A stretch of DNA of 64,000 bases from assembly GCF_003206645.1 (NCBI RefSeq), contig NZ_PZJP01000005.1, positions 712,340 through 776,339 of the forward strand. Reading direction: 5' to 3'. The stretch comes from Salinicola aestuarinus (GTDB lineage Bacteria; Pseudomonadota; Gammaproteobacteria; Pseudomonadales; Halomonadaceae). Positions 10,699 to 19,925 of the stretch are shown in pieces. The stretch's first letter is position 1; the number at the start of each line of letters is the position of its first letter. A model generated the notes under the pieces. The model was not told the origin of the DNA, did no database searches, and saw only the letters and a list, made by a program, of their open reading frames with translations. The position numbers and the translations under genes were made by a program.

Positions 10699-12162
10699 AT
10701 GTCGCTTGGACTTATCTGGGCGGCGGTCGGCGTCTATCTACTGCTTGGCCTTGCCATCGCTTTTCTGTCGCGCTCGGAGAGCACCAACGGCGCGCGTGTG
10801 GACATGTCGGGGTTCTTTCTCGGCAATCGCCAGATGAATGGCTTCGTCTCTGCGCTTAGCTACAGTGCCACCACCTACAGCGCCTTCATGATGGTGGGTC
10901 TGGCCGGCCTGACCTACGCCGGCGGCGTCGGTGCGTTCGGCTTCGAGATCGTCTATTTCGCTGGTGTGTCGCTGGTGGCGATCTTCGGCCCGAAGTTCTG
11001 GGCCGTGGGCAAGCGATTCGGCTACGTCACCCCCAGCGAGATGCTTGGCCATCGCTATCAGGATCGCCGGGTGGCCATCGTCACGGCATTGGCGAGCTGC
11101 CTGTTTCTGATTCCCTATGCCGCGGTGCAGCTGGCGGGTGTCGGCTATCTACTGGCGGGCATGAGCGAGGGGGCGATCACTTTTACCACCGGCGTGGTGG
11201 TCGCCGCGCTGCTGGCGATCCTGTTCTCGTTCATCGCTGGCATTCGCTCGGTCATGTGGACGGATTCGCTGCAGGCGCTGTTCATGATCGTGGCGTCGAC
11301 CCTGGTCGCGCTGCTGGTGGTGCAGTCGCTCGGTGGGTTCGCCGCGCTCTTTGATACCCTTGCCACCGACCATCCGCAGTCACTCACCGTTCCGGGGCCA
11401 GGGCTTTTCAACCTGACGACCTTTGTCGGCCTCACGATTCCGTGGTTCTTCTTCAGTCTCTCCAATCCGCAGGTCAGTCAGCGGCTGTTCATGCCGGCCT
11501 CGCTGAAATCGATGCGCCAGATGCTGATCGGTTTCCTGGTTTTTGGCTTCGTCTACACCCTGGTGTCAGTGCTGTGGGGTTTCTCCGCGCTGGTGGCCTT
11601 TCCAGGCCTGGACCAGTCGGACCTGGCGACGCCGACACTGCTCGCCTCCGAGCACGTGCCACCGATACTTGGCGTGATCGTCATGGTGGGCATTCTCGCC
11701 GCCGCGGTCTCCACCATCGACTCGATCATGCTGACGCTCTCTTCGATGCTGTCGCGGGACGTCTACGCCCAGCTCGCCCCCGGCGCGAGTGACGCGCGAC
11801 AGCTCCGGGTCGGCAAATGGGTGCTGCCGGTGATCGCGCTGCTGGCGCTCATGTTTGCCGAGCTGCAGCTGGATCTGATCGCGGTGCTTTCCGTTGCCGC
11901 CTCCACCGGTCTGGTCGTGATCGTGCCGTCGATCATCGGCGCCTTCTACTGGCGACGGGGAACGGCTGGCGGGGCGCTGGCGAGTATTGGCGGCGGCGGC
12001 TTGGCGGTGATCGCGCTCTACGCTACCGGAGTCACGCCGCTGGGTTTGCCGCCGGGCATCTGGGCGCTGCCGGTAGCGGTGACCCTGTTCGTCGTCGCGA
12101 GTCTCGTGACGCGGGCGCCGTCGGTGCGGGCGCAGGAGTTTCTCGCTGCGGCGGGCCGCTAG
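10699..12162 (+). CDS. Sodium:solute symporter (SSS family, PanF-like)
   Basis: Inner-membrane Na+-coupled importer of 487 residues with about 13 transmembrane segments. SSS features include the N-terminal FFLGNRQM block, the SYSATTYSAFMMVG segment in the first inverted repeat and the AAAVSTIDSIMLTLSSMLSRD segment that carries Na+-site Ser/Thr residues. It is translationally linked to the small membrane protein upstream. The best overall resemblance is to pantothenate- or monocarboxylate-type carriers, but the substrate is not determinable. The 3' end overlaps the convergent MFS gene by 4 bp. Confidence 0.85.
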   Translation: MSLGLIWAAVGVYLLLGLAIAFLSRSESTNGARVDMSGFFLGNRQMNGFVSALSYSATTYSAFMMVGLAGLTYAGGVGAFGFEIVYFAGVSLVAIFGPKFWAVGKRFGYVTPSEMLGHRYQDRRVAIVTALASCLFLIPYAAVQLAGVGYLLAGMSEGAITFTTGVVVAALLAILFSFIAGIRSVMWTDSLQALFMIVASTLVALLVVQSLGGFAALFDTLATDHPQSLTVPGPGLFNLTTFVGLTIPWFFFSLSNPQVSQRLFMPASLKSMRQMLIGFLVFGFVYTLVSVLWGFSALVAFPGLDQSDLATPTLLASEHVPPILGVIVMVGILAAAVSTIDSIMLTLSSMLSRDVYAQLAPGASDARQLRVGKWVLPVIALLALMFAELQLDLIAVLSVAASTGLVVIVPSIIGAFYWRRGTAGGALASIGGGGLAVIALYATGVTPLGLPPGIWALPVAVTLFVVASLVTRAPSVRAQEFLAAAGR

Positions 12163-13355
12163 ACGTCCGGCGCCGCCTTCGGCTTCCCGCCGTGGCGAAT
12201 CGCTAGAAAGAGCAGTAGCAGCACCGGCGCCAGCAGCAGCAGATTCACGGTCTGCCATCCCAGCCAGGCCTCGAGCGGGCCAGCCATCAGTGCCGACAGG
12301 GCAGCCAGCGAGAAGACGCTGAAGTCGTTGATTGCCTGCAGTCGCGGCGCCTCGCTGGCGCTGTGCAGGGTCGTCAGCCAGGCGCTCGCCGGCAGGAACG
12401 TGAAGTTCCAGCCGAGCCCGAGTAAGACCAATCCCGCCACGAACCCGATCAGTGCCGGCGTCAGCAGCGCGCAGGCGAGGCTCGCCAGCAGGCAGGTCGC
12501 GCCTGCCGCGATCATCGGTCCGTGGCCGAGGCGGCGCGTCAGCCGGCCGGTGAGGAAAGAGGGGGCGAACATCGCCAGCATGTGCCACTGGATCACGTCG
12601 GCAATGTGACCGAACGGGTGTCGGGCCTCGTCCATCGCCAGCGGCGTGGCGGTCATCGCGAGGTTCATCACGCTGTAGCCGAGGGCCGCGCAGACGACCG
12701 CGGCGACCAGCGTTGGCTGGCGCAGCATCGACACCAGCGGCCGCGGCGACGCTTCGGGAGCATCGCGGCCGCCGGCTGGCGGCAGCCGAAGCAGCAGCAG
12801 AATGACGAAAGCGATCCCATAGAGCCCGGCAAGACCGAGGAACGACCCCAGAAATTCGGTCGCGAGGATGTCGCGAGAGTGGCGTGCGAGCCACGGACCG
12901 GCGAAGGCGGCGAGCACACCGCCGGCCATCACCAGACTCAGTGCACTGTCTCGCTGCGCCGGCTCGGCAACGTCCACCGCGGCGAAGCGATAGAGCATGC
13001 CGGTGGCGATACTCGCCCCGATGCCCAGCGTGCCGACGACGAAGCCCGTGAATGAGGCCCCGAGGAGGGCAGTCATGCAGAGGCCGACGCCAGCCAGCCC
13101 CACCAGATTCCCCATGACGAAGGTGCGCTTGCGGCCCCATCGCGCCGTCAGATAGCCCGCAGGCAGCGTGGCAAGGGTCAGGCCGATCAGCTGACTGGCC
13201 ACGGGCAGGGTCGCGAGCGCTGACGACGGCGCGAGCCAAGCGCCCACCAGCGGACTGACGGTGACCAGCAGCACGTTGCCGGTGATCAGGAGCGCCTGGC
13301 AGAGCGTCAGCCCCCAGACCGTCAGTGGCAGAGACGGTCTTGAGATAGTGCTCAT
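12159..13355 (-). CDS. MFS transporter, probable drug or metabolite exporter
   Basis: A 398-residue, 12-helix major facilitator. The MFS loop 2-3 motif appears as GYLTARWGRKRTFVMGN and a second related loop as LTGRLTRRLGHGP in the C-terminal half. It is translated from an ATGA overlap (13352-13355) with the upstream GlxA-type regulator, so the two form an operon and the regulator probably governs the exporter. No substrate is indicated; architecture is closest to the DHA1-like exporters. Confidence 0.82.
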   Translation of the reverse strand: MSTISRPSLPLTVWGLTLCQALLITGNVLLVTVSPLVGAWLAPSSALATLPVASQLIGLTLATLPAGYLTARWGRKRTFVMGNLVGLAGVGLCMTALLGASFTGFVVGTLGIGASIATGMLYRFAAVDVAEPAQRDSALSLVMAGGVLAAFAGPWLARHSRDILATEFLGSFLGLAGLYGIAFVILLLLRLPPAGGRDAPEASPRPLVSMLRQPTLVAAVVCAALGYSVMNLAMTATPLAMDEARHPFGHIADVIQWHMLAMFAPSFLTGRLTRRLGHGPMIAAGATCLLASLACALLTPALIGFVAGLVLLGLGWNFTFLPASAWLTTLHSASEAPRLQAINDFSVFSLAALSALMAGPLEAWLGWQTVNLLLLAPVLLLLFLAIRHGGKPKAAPDV

Positions 13356-14338
13356 GAAGCCTCCCGGGCGAGGTCGTCGGTGTGGCCAAAGCGGGCGCGG
13401 TAGACGCTGGGTGCGAGCCCGTAGCGGCGTTGAAAGCCTCGCCGTAGCTGCTCGGGGCCGCCCAGCCGGCAGTGTGTGGCGATATGGGTCAGCGACGCGT
13501 CGCTCTCGGCGAGCAGTTGCCGCGCGGCTTCCAGTCGCAGCTCGGTGAGAAAGGTACCGGGCGTCATGGCGAGCTGGCGGCGAAACAGCCGCTGGAAGTG
13601 ACGAGGTGTCACCGCCAGGGCTTCTGCCAGTGTCTCGACCCGCCAGTCGGCCAGCGGGTCAGCGAGCACGCGGTCCAGCAACGCGCGAAGCCGACCCACG
13701 CTGTTGATCTGGCAGCGCAAGCCCTGGCTGAATTGCGCCTGGTCGCCGGGACGGTGGAGAAACATGACCAGTTGGCGGGCGACCGCTGCGGCGAGTCGGT
13801 GATCGTGGTCGCGTGCCACCAGCGACAGTGCCAGATCGATCCCGGCGGTGACGCCGGCGCTGGTGTAGAGGCCGCCGCTTTGACGGTAGAGCGCGTCGGC
13901 GGCGACATGAACGCGTGGGAACTCCCTGGCGAGGCGGTCGGCGTCGCGCCAGTGAGTCGTGACGGTGCAGCCGTCGAGCAGTCCCGCTCTGGCTAGCGCG
14001 AAGGCGCCGCTGCAGATCGAGCCGACACGGTGTGTGCTTGCCGCGCGCTCGCCGAGTGTCGCGATGAAGCTGTCGGGCAGGTCGTGTACGCCATGGCCGC
14101 CGGCAACCAGTAGCGTGTCGCCGGGAGGCGTGCCGGCCAGCGCGTGGGTGGCGAGTAGCGTCATTCCGCCGTTGGTGGTGACGGGGCCGGGGGCCTCGGC
14201 GAGCAGGCGTAGCCGATAGCGCGCGCCCTCGCTTGCTTCCTCGCTTTCCGTATTGGCCGTCGCGAACACCTGCCAGGGACCGCTGGCATCCACCAATTGG
14301 CAGTCCGGATAGACGACAATATCCACAGTGTGTGGCAT
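13352..14338 (-). CDS. GlxA family AraC-type transcriptional regulator
   Basis: A 328-residue regulator with an N-terminal DJ-1/PfpI-like amidotransferase domain (about 1-190) fused to a C-terminal AraC DNA-binding domain (about 215-320). The DJ-1 nucleophile-elbow region reads VGSICSGAFALARAGLLDG, keeping the Cys. The AraC part shows the two helix-turn-helix units, including TPRHFQRLFRRQLAMTPG and the HIATHCRLGGPEQLRRGFQR stretch. Such proteins sense amines or aldehydes in several systems (ArgR-, GbdR-, CdhR-like), but the ligand here is unknown. It overlaps the MFS gene by 4 bp and is divergent from the porin gene. Confidence 0.88.
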   Translation of the reverse strand: MPHTVDIVVYPDCQLVDASGPWQVFATANTESEEASEGARYRLRLLAEAPGPVTTNGGMTLLATHALAGTPPGDTLLVAGGHGVHDLPDSFIATLGERAASTHRVGSICSGAFALARAGLLDGCTVTTHWRDADRLAREFPRVHVAADALYRQSGGLYTSAGVTAGIDLALSLVARDHDHRLAAAVARQLVMFLHRPGDQAQFSQGLRCQINSVGRLRALLDRVLADPLADWRVETLAEALAVTPRHFQRLFRRQLAMTPGTFLTELRLEAARQLLAESDASLTHIATHCRLGGPEQLRRGFQRRYGLAPSVYRARFGHTDDLAREAS

Positions 14339-14563
14339 GGCAGGACTCCTCGAACGATTCGCCCAGTCTGGCGCCGCCCGCCGAGGTCGGCAACGACGCG
14401 GTCCCCACCGATAACGACCCTGCCGTTGCGTCTACGGGTCGACCCTCTCATCCTTTCGTCTAATTCAGCCCGCTCTCATGGGTTTATGTTTCACAGCCGA
14501 GGAGCCGGTCTCTATCATTTATCTGACCGATAACAGGCTAACTAACGGAAGACAGGGAGCTCT

Positions 14564-15895
14564 ATGAGCAACGTCGAGCAGAGAGATATCGAAGCCAGTC
14601 ATCGGAGTGGGGCGAAACGGCGGTGGGTGCCGCTGGTGATGCTGAGCAGCGTGGCTCTGGCGGGGAGCGCCCATGCCGCCGAGCCATTTTCCGCCGACGG
14701 CGACTATCTCTTCGGCGACTGGGGCGGCAATCGCACGGCCCTCAGCGAGGCCGGTATCGACTTCGATTTCAACTACACCGGTGAGGCGGCGACGCTGCTG
14801 GACGGCGGCTATCACGACAGCCACGTCACCAAGTACGCCGATCAGTTCGCCGTCGGTGCGCAGCTCGATCTCGACCGTCTCGCCGGCATCCCCGACGCGG
14901 TCTTCCAGGTCACGCTGACCAACCGCAACGGGCATTCGGTCAACGACCGCATGAGCGATCCTGACGCCATCGTCGGCGGCTCCAACGTGCAGGAAGTGCA
15001 GGGGCGCGGGCCGGTGACGCGCGTCACGCAGCTCTGGTACCAGCAGAAATTTCTGCAGGAGAGCCTCACGATCAAGCTGGGGCGCATTCCGTTCGGCGAC
15101 GACTTTGCGGTGTTCGACAATCACTTCCAGAACCTGGCGCTCGGCAGCAATCAGCCGGGTAACTGGGGCAACAACATCTACAACTGGCCGATCTCGCAGT
15201 GGGCAGCCGTGGTCCGCACGGATTTCGCTGATGACTGGTACGCCCAGGTCGGCGCCTTCGACATCAACGACCGCAACCTGGAGAACGACGGCTTCGATCT
15301 ACGCACCGGCGGCAGCGATGGGACGCTCTTGCCCGTTGAGGTGGGCGTCACGCCGACGATCAACGGTCTGCCCGGCGCCTATCGATTGGGGGGCTACCAC
15401 AACGACGTCGAGAATCGTGCCTACGGGGCCCGCGACGCCGACAGCACCAACGACACCAGCAGCGGTCTTTTCTACGTGGTCGAACAGCAGGTGTCCCAGC
15501 GAGGGGGCGATACCGAACGCGGCCTGACGCTCTTCAGCATGGGTAACGTCAATCACGGTGACACTGCCGGAATCGACCGCTACTTCGCCCTCGGCGCAAT
15601 GTACGAAGGGCCGTTCGATGCCCGTCCGCAGGACGATCTCGGTGTTGGCCTTGCCTATCTGCACGTCAACGATGACGTCAACGACTACGTCGATTACTAC
15701 AACGCCACGCCGGCAGGATCGCTCACGCCGCTGCCGAATCAGGGCCACGAGTACAACGCCGAGCTCTACTACAGCGTCAACCTCACCCCCTATCTCACCG
15801 TGCGGCCCAATCTGCAGTACGTCGTTAATCCTTCCGCCGTGGACGACGTCGACGACGCCTGGGTCGCGGGCACGACCCTGCAGGTGAGCTTCTAG
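14564..15895 (+). CDS. oprB: Carbohydrate-selective porin, OprB family
   Basis: Outer-membrane beta-barrel that lets sugars and polyols into the periplasm. The 443-residue precursor has an extended, charged n-region, a hydrophobic core (about 26-36) and a probable AHA|AE cleavage near 38-40. OprB features are GDYLFGDWGGNR at the mature N-terminus, the NGHSVND and KLGRIPFGDDF blocks, and the C-terminal strand ending in Val-Ser-Phe for BAM recognition. The AGGGAG box precedes ATG 14564. It may feed the mtl ABC importer encoded 34 kb away, but the two are not linked. A strong terminator follows. Confidence 0.9.
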   Translation: MSNVEQRDIEASHRSGAKRRWVPLVMLSSVALAGSAHAAEPFSADGDYLFGDWGGNRTALSEAGIDFDFNYTGEAATLLDGGYHDSHVTKYADQFAVGAQLDLDRLAGIPDAVFQVTLTNRNGHSVNDRMSDPDAIVGGSNVQEVQGRGPVTRVTQLWYQQKFLQESLTIKLGRIPFGDDFAVFDNHFQNLALGSNQPGNWGNNIYNWPISQWAAVVRTDFADDWYAQVGAFDINDRNLENDGFDLRTGGSDGTLLPVEVGVTPTINGLPGAYRLGGYHNDVENRAYGARDADSTNDTSSGLFYVVEQQVSQRGGDTERGLTLFSMGNVNHGDTAGIDRYFALGAMYEGPFDARPQDDLGVGLAYLHVNDDVNDYVDYYNATPAGSLTPLPNQGHEYNAELYYSVNLTPYLTVRPNLQYVVNPSAVDDVDDAWVAGTTLQVSF

Positions 15896-15939
15896 AAAAG
15901 ACGCCAAACCGGCCCAGTCGGTCACGCCGACAATGAAAC

Positions 15940-15974
15940 CCCGGATCGCGCGTCGCCGCGATCCGGGTTTTTTT
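15940..15974 (+). terminator. Strong rho-independent terminator after oprB
   Basis: Perfect 11-bp stem CCCGGATCGCG (15940-15950) and CGCGATCCGGG (15957-15967), 6-nt loop, then seven T residues. On the minus strand the stem is followed by GTTTC, so it may also weakly terminate the convergent tct operon. Confidence 0.92.
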
Positions 15975-16032
15975 GCGGCTGTCAGGTGCCCCCGCGGCGG
16001 CAGGCCGGCGGGCATGCCAACCGGGGGTCACG

Positions 16033-17559
16033 TCACGCGGGAGTGGGGCCCAAGCCATGATCCCTGGGCTTGCGGATCACCATGAAATAGAAGAACACCG
16101 CGGTCAGCGCGATGAAGAAGAGACTGTCGGGGCTGGTCAGAAAGATCAGCGGATTGCCGTCGTTGATGGACAGCGCACGGCGGCAGTACTCTTCCAGGCT
16201 TGGGCCGAGCACGAAGCCCAGCAGCAGGCAGACGATGGGATAATGCTGACGCCGCAGAAAGTAGGCCAGCACCCCGAAGACCAGCGCCAGCGCCATCTGG
16301 AAGGTGGAGTAGGTCGCCACGTAGCTGCCCACCAGAGCGACGATCGCGATGCTCGAGTAGAGCACGTCGCGGCGGATCGACACGATCTTCAGAAAGTAGG
16401 GACCGAGCAGGTAGAGCGTCAGCGGAACCAGGATCAGCGCGCTGACGAACAGCGAGGCGAACATCGGCGCGACGAGATCGAGCTGCTGGGTCATGAACTG
16501 CGGCCCCGGTTGGAGCCCGTTGATGACCAGTACGCCGAGCACGATGGCGGTAGTCGGGTCGCCCGGGATCCCGAAGGTCAGCATCGGCACGAAGGCGCCG
16601 CCGCACATCGAATTGTTGGCGCACTCCGCCGCCGCGATCCCCTCGGGAGTGCCCTTGCCATAGCGCTCGGGATGTTTGGACGAGCGCAACGACTCGGCGT
16701 AGGAGACGAAAGCTGCCATCGAACCACCGGCCCCCGGCAGAATGCCGACCGCGTAGCCGATCACCGCGCTTTTCAGGTAGCGCAGGAATCCGATCTCGCG
16801 GACTTCGGAGAGCGGCGGGACAAAGTCACGCCGGCGCACCGGCGCTGCCTTGATCATGTCAGGGTCGACGGTGCGCGTGCTGCGGCTGTCCGCCTGGATC
16901 AGAAGCTCGCTGATAGCGAAGGTGCCGATGATCAACGGCATCATGTCGATGCCCTGCACCAGTGTGCTGGTGCCGAAGGTGAAGCGCGCCAGCGGCTGGA
17001 CCACATCGATACCGATGGTGGCGATCATCACCCCCAGCAGCGTGGCGATCATGCCCTTGGTGATCGAGCCGCGCTGGGAAATGATGATCACGATCAGGGC
17101 GAAGGCGATCAGCGAGAACTTGCCCGGCGTTCGAATGAGCAGCGCCACGTCGGCCGCCAGCGGCGCGACCACCATCAGCAGCAGCGCACCCACCGAACCG
17201 CCGATCATCGATCCCAGTGCCGCGTGACCCAGCGCCTTGGCGCCTTCGCCACGCTGCTGCATTGGGTAGCCCTCCAGTGCCGTCATCATCGATGAGGGCG
17301 CACCGGGGATGTTGATCGTGGTGGCGGTAATGCTGCCGCTGCACATGCCGGCCATGAAGATACTGGCGCAGGCGACCAGTGCCGTGGTGACGTCGAGACT
17401 GTAGGTCAGAGGCAGCAGCAGGGCGATGGCGAGCACCGAGGTAAGGCCGGGCACGGCACCGAAGAAGGTGCCAATGAGAAAGCCGCCGACCATGTAGAGC
17501 AGGGTTTCGGGGTTGGCGAGCGCGGCGAAGCCGCCCATGAGGCCAGAGAGAGTCTCCAT
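16033..17559 (-). CDS. tctA: Tripartite tricarboxylate transporter, large permease TctA
   Basis: Large membrane subunit of a TTT-family secondary importer (508 residues, about 12 helices). Two signature regions are visible: GTFFGAVPGLTSVLAIALLLPLTY near the N-terminus and GILPGAGGSMAAFVSYAE near the middle, the duplicated PGxG motif of TctA. The frame is open to 17664, but the start is ATG 17559 with TCTGGAG upstream, only 2 bp after the tctB stop. It is last in the NIPSNAP-tctC-tctB-tctA order. The carboxylate substrate is set by TctC and not predictable. Confidence 0.93.
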   Translation of the reverse strand: METLSGLMGGFAALANPETLLYMVGGFLIGTFFGAVPGLTSVLAIALLLPLTYSLDVTTALVACASIFMAGMCSGSITATTINIPGAPSSMMTALEGYPMQQRGEGAKALGHAALGSMIGGSVGALLLMVVAPLAADVALLIRTPGKFSLIAFALIVIIISQRGSITKGMIATLLGVMIATIGIDVVQPLARFTFGTSTLVQGIDMMPLIIGTFAISELLIQADSRSTRTVDPDMIKAAPVRRRDFVPPLSEVREIGFLRYLKSAVIGYAVGILPGAGGSMAAFVSYAESLRSSKHPERYGKGTPEGIAAAECANNSMCGGAFVPMLTFGIPGDPTTAIVLGVLVINGLQPGPQFMTQQLDLVAPMFASLFVSALILVPLTLYLLGPYFLKIVSIRRDVLYSSIAIVALVGSYVATYSTFQMALALVFGVLAYFLRRQHYPIVCLLLGFVLGPSLEEYCRRALSINDGNPLIFLTSPDSLFFIALTAVFFYFMVIRKPRDHGLGPTPA

Positions 17560-17561
17560 GA

Positions 17562-18113
17562 TCACTGGCTCCAGAAGGTGGGCAGGCGAACCTGGAAGAC
17601 GACCTCGAACAGCAGATAGCCGGCGAGGGTGATGAGCAACGTGGCGACCAGCTTCGAGAGCCACTGATTGCGCAGGCTGCCGCTGAAGAGTCCGGTCAGC
17701 AGCAGTACGTAGACCAGCGTCGCGACGACATAGCCGATCCGATCGAACGCCAGCAGATAGCCCGCCGTTAGAACGATGACGCCGATCGCCCCCGGCGTGA
17801 GGCCGAGATACCGCCTTTCAGTGGGGGCGTCGTTGCGCGCTTCAGTGCTGGCCGCTTTCGCGGAGTCTGCGGGGGCTTCTTCGGTGGCTGGCGCGCGGGG
17901 GCGCAGAGCATGGAACATCGCGACAGCGAGCGCGATCAGCACGACGACGGCCGTTGCGATAGGAAAGAACGAAGCGGTCATGTTGCCGTCGCGCATCGGC
18001 GGGCCGAGCTGCAGCGCGGAGATCAGATAGATCAGCGTGATGACGGCAATGATCGCCGGCAGCAGGAACTCGCCGTCGAGAAGGCGTGACCGGAGAGCGT
18101 GTCTCGAGGGCAT
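17562..18113 (-). CDS. tctB: Tripartite tricarboxylate transporter, small subunit TctB
   Basis: Small membrane subunit, 183 residues, four predicted helices (about 16-36, 45-67, 104-130, 145-170) split by a hydrophilic Ala/Glu-rich loop around 70-97. This four-helix plan and the GxGYxxAT-like FDRIGYVVATLVY block are typical of TctB. Start ATG 18113 follows GGAGG; the longer frame to 18437 runs back through tctC and is spurious. Its stop is 2 bp from tctA. It is separated from tctC by a hairpin-bearing gap. Confidence 0.88.
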   Translation of the reverse strand: MPSRHALRSRLLDGEFLLPAIIAVITLIYLISALQLGPPMRDGNMTASFFPIATAVVVLIALAVAMFHALRPRAPATEEAPADSAKAASTEARNDAPTERRYLGLTPGAIGVIVLTAGYLLAFDRIGYVVATLVYVLLLTGLFSGSLRNQWLSKLVATLLITLAGYLLFEVVFQVRLPTFWSQ

Positions 18114-18199
18114 GGTGGCGAACCTCCGAAGTGCGCCCCTTGCCGGGCCAGTGGCCGGCACAGGGCGAGGGTGGCCTCTCGGCCGAGCCGAGACATTGG

Positions 18200-18229
18200 G
18201 GCAGCGATCCCGGCGCGGGGATCGCTGCC
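18200..18229 (-). other. Intercistronic hairpin after tctC
   Basis: Perfect 12-bp inverted repeat GGCAGCGATCCC (18200-18211) and GGGATCGCTGCC (18218-18229), 6-nt loop. It begins 11 nt after the tctC stop and has no T-run in the direction of transcription, so it is more likely an mRNA-stabilising or attenuating element than a full terminator. It would leave tctC mRNA more abundant than tctBA. Confidence 0.65.
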
Positions 18230-18240
18230 GACCCGAGGGG

Positions 18241-19221
18241 TTATTTCTCGAGCACGCCCTGGTCGACCAGATCGTCCATGGTGGTGAAGAGCTGCTGCTG
18301 AGTCTCGTTCGCCCATTCGGTGACGTCGTCCGTGCCGAGCCAGGCCGGCGTGACGCCGATATTCTCCAGCCACTGCTGGAACTCGTCGCTCTCGTAGGCG
18401 TCGTGATAGGTCGACTCGAGTTTCTCGATGATGTCATCCGGGGTGCGCGCCGGCGCCACCATGATGATGAAGCTGCCCATCTCGAGATCGATGCCCGTGT
18501 CGGTCTCGGTCACTGGCGGCACATCGGGAAACCCCTCGTTCTGGGTGTCGGTGAACTCCACCAGGCCGCGCGCCTGTCCGGACTCGATCAGCGGTGCGAG
18601 ATCGCCGAGGCTGGTCACCACGGCATCGACCTCGCCGTTGAGCAGCGCTTCCTTCTGCGTTGCCGCGCTGTTGTCGTAGGCAACGATCTTGAACTCGGTG
18701 CCGGTCTGCTCTTGAAGCTGGAGCATGGTGAGGTGCGTCCGTGCGCCCAGGTTCTGAACGCCGACACGGATGGTGCCGGGGTTCTCCTTGGCCGCGTCGA
18801 TGAGGTCCTCGAAGGTTTCGTAGGGCGCGCGCTCGGAGACCGTGATCGCATCCGCCTCGCTGGTGATTCGCGCGATCATGCGCATCTTGTCCATGGTGAA
18901 GCCCGGCAGCATCTCCTTCCACGGAATGGTGATGATGCTGTCGTAGGTGATCGCGGCGACGGTCTGACCGTCCGGGCGCGCCTTCATCAATTGCAGCAGG
19001 CCCGTAGCCGTCATGCCGCCCTCGACGTTCTCGACGTACATCGAGACCGGCAACGGCTCCTCGGCGAGATTGGAGATCTTGCGGACGATGGCGTCGGTGC
19101 CGCCGCCGGCAGCGGCGGGCACGATCACCCGAATATCGCGTTCCGGGTAGTCGGCGTAGGCCGCTCCGGTAGAAAGAGCGGTCAGTGCGGTGAGTCCGAA
19201 ACAGACTGTCTTGAGTATCAT
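18241..19221 (-). CDS. tctC: TctC/Bug family periplasmic carboxylate-binding protein
   Basis: Periplasmic receptor of the TTT importer, 326 residues. A signal peptide (hydrophobic core about 4-18, cleavage AYA|DY near 22) is followed by the Bug-family start YPERDIRVIVPAAAGGGTD, which forms part of the ligand pocket. Start ATG 19221 has AGGGGA upstream; the longer frame toward 19785 overlaps the NIPSNAP gene in another frame. It precedes tctB and tctA on the same strand. A ligand cannot be assigned from sequence. Confidence 0.92.
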   Translation of the reverse strand: MILKTVCFGLTALTALSTGAAYADYPERDIRVIVPAAAGGGTDAIVRKISNLAEEPLPVSMYVENVEGGMTATGLLQLMKARPDGQTVAAITYDSIITIPWKEMLPGFTMDKMRMIARITSEADAITVSERAPYETFEDLIDAAKENPGTIRVGVQNLGARTHLTMLQLQEQTGTEFKIVAYDNSAATQKEALLNGEVDAVVTSLGDLAPLIESGQARGLVEFTDTQNEGFPDVPPVTETDTGIDLEMGSFIIMVAPARTPDDIIEKLESTYHDAYESDEFQQWLENIGVTPAWLGTDDVTEWANETQQQLFTTMDDLVDQGVLEK

Positions 19222-19370
19222 GAGGCGTTCCCCTGAGGCTGGCTTTCGCCGTTCCATCGGTTTCACGAGTCGGCGACCTTGGACTGTTGACGCGGGTCGC
19301 CGGAGGTTCGCATCGCCCGGTACGCTGGTGAGCGATGTCTCAGTAAGCGCGCGTTCCGGATGCTGCCGAT

Positions 19371-19688
19371 CTACAGCGGCGAGAAGGAGACGGAGCGCAG
19401 CAGCTTGTTCTCCTGATACTGGACGTTGCCGGTATCGGCACTCTTGCGGCGATAGGCGATCCAGTCGGGATCCTGCTCCATCTCGCCACGTCGCTGCTCG
19501 CGCTCGGCTGCGCTGGCGTAGCCCCAGAGGTGCACCACCTGGTTCTGCGGCCCGGTCTCGACGGTTAAGTAGCCGATCGGCTCGCCGAGATAGCGCCGTT
19601 GGATCGGGAGACCTTCCTGTTCGTAGAGTTCGAGAAAGGCGTGCAGCCTGCCAGGCACCAGGGTGTAGGTGCGTTGGTCGACGATCAT
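19371..19688 (-). CDS. NIPSNAP family protein
   Basis: A 105-residue ferredoxin-like-fold protein of the NIPSNAP family, recognised by the start MIVDQRTYTLVPGRLHAFLELY and the NQVVHLWGYAS strand. Bacterial members often accompany catabolic or transport genes; the biochemical role is unclear. It is the first gene upstream of tctC on the same strand (149-bp gap), and such pairings suggest it acts on, or is co-expressed with uptake of, the imported carboxylate. CGGAGA precedes ATG 19688. It is divergent from glnE. Confidence 0.82.
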   Translation of the reverse strand: MIVDQRTYTLVPGRLHAFLELYEQEGLPIQRRYLGEPIGYLTVETGPQNQVVHLWGYASAAEREQRRGEMEQDPDWIAYRRKSADTGNVQYQENKLLRSVSFSPL

Positions 19689-19925
19689 GGCGGGTCTCCG
19701 ACGGGGAAGAGAGCGATTCGATGCTCGGCGCGGCGATCGAGGTGTGAAGCAGGTATACCCGGACGAGTTGTAGGATGTAATGCAACCTTGGTGGCAGAGC
19801 CGGGATTTCGCGTCACGCCACCCCTTCGAGATACTGCGTGCCGCGTTGGCCCGCCCCGGTCCATTCGCTATGCTGGCTTGTCGAAACCGCCACTTCCGAT
19901 CCCGCCCCTCGCCATGGAGTTGACG

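Noticed and set aside
11566..13389. 607-codon minus-strand frame across the SSS and MFS genes
   Set aside because: Shadow frame; both real genes are clear in other frames and the product has no recognisable domain.
19599..19925. 109-codon N-terminal extension of glnE
   Set aside because: It overlaps the NIPSNAP gene and the divergent promoter gap; TGGAG supports ATG 19926, and the extension lacks GlnE similarity.
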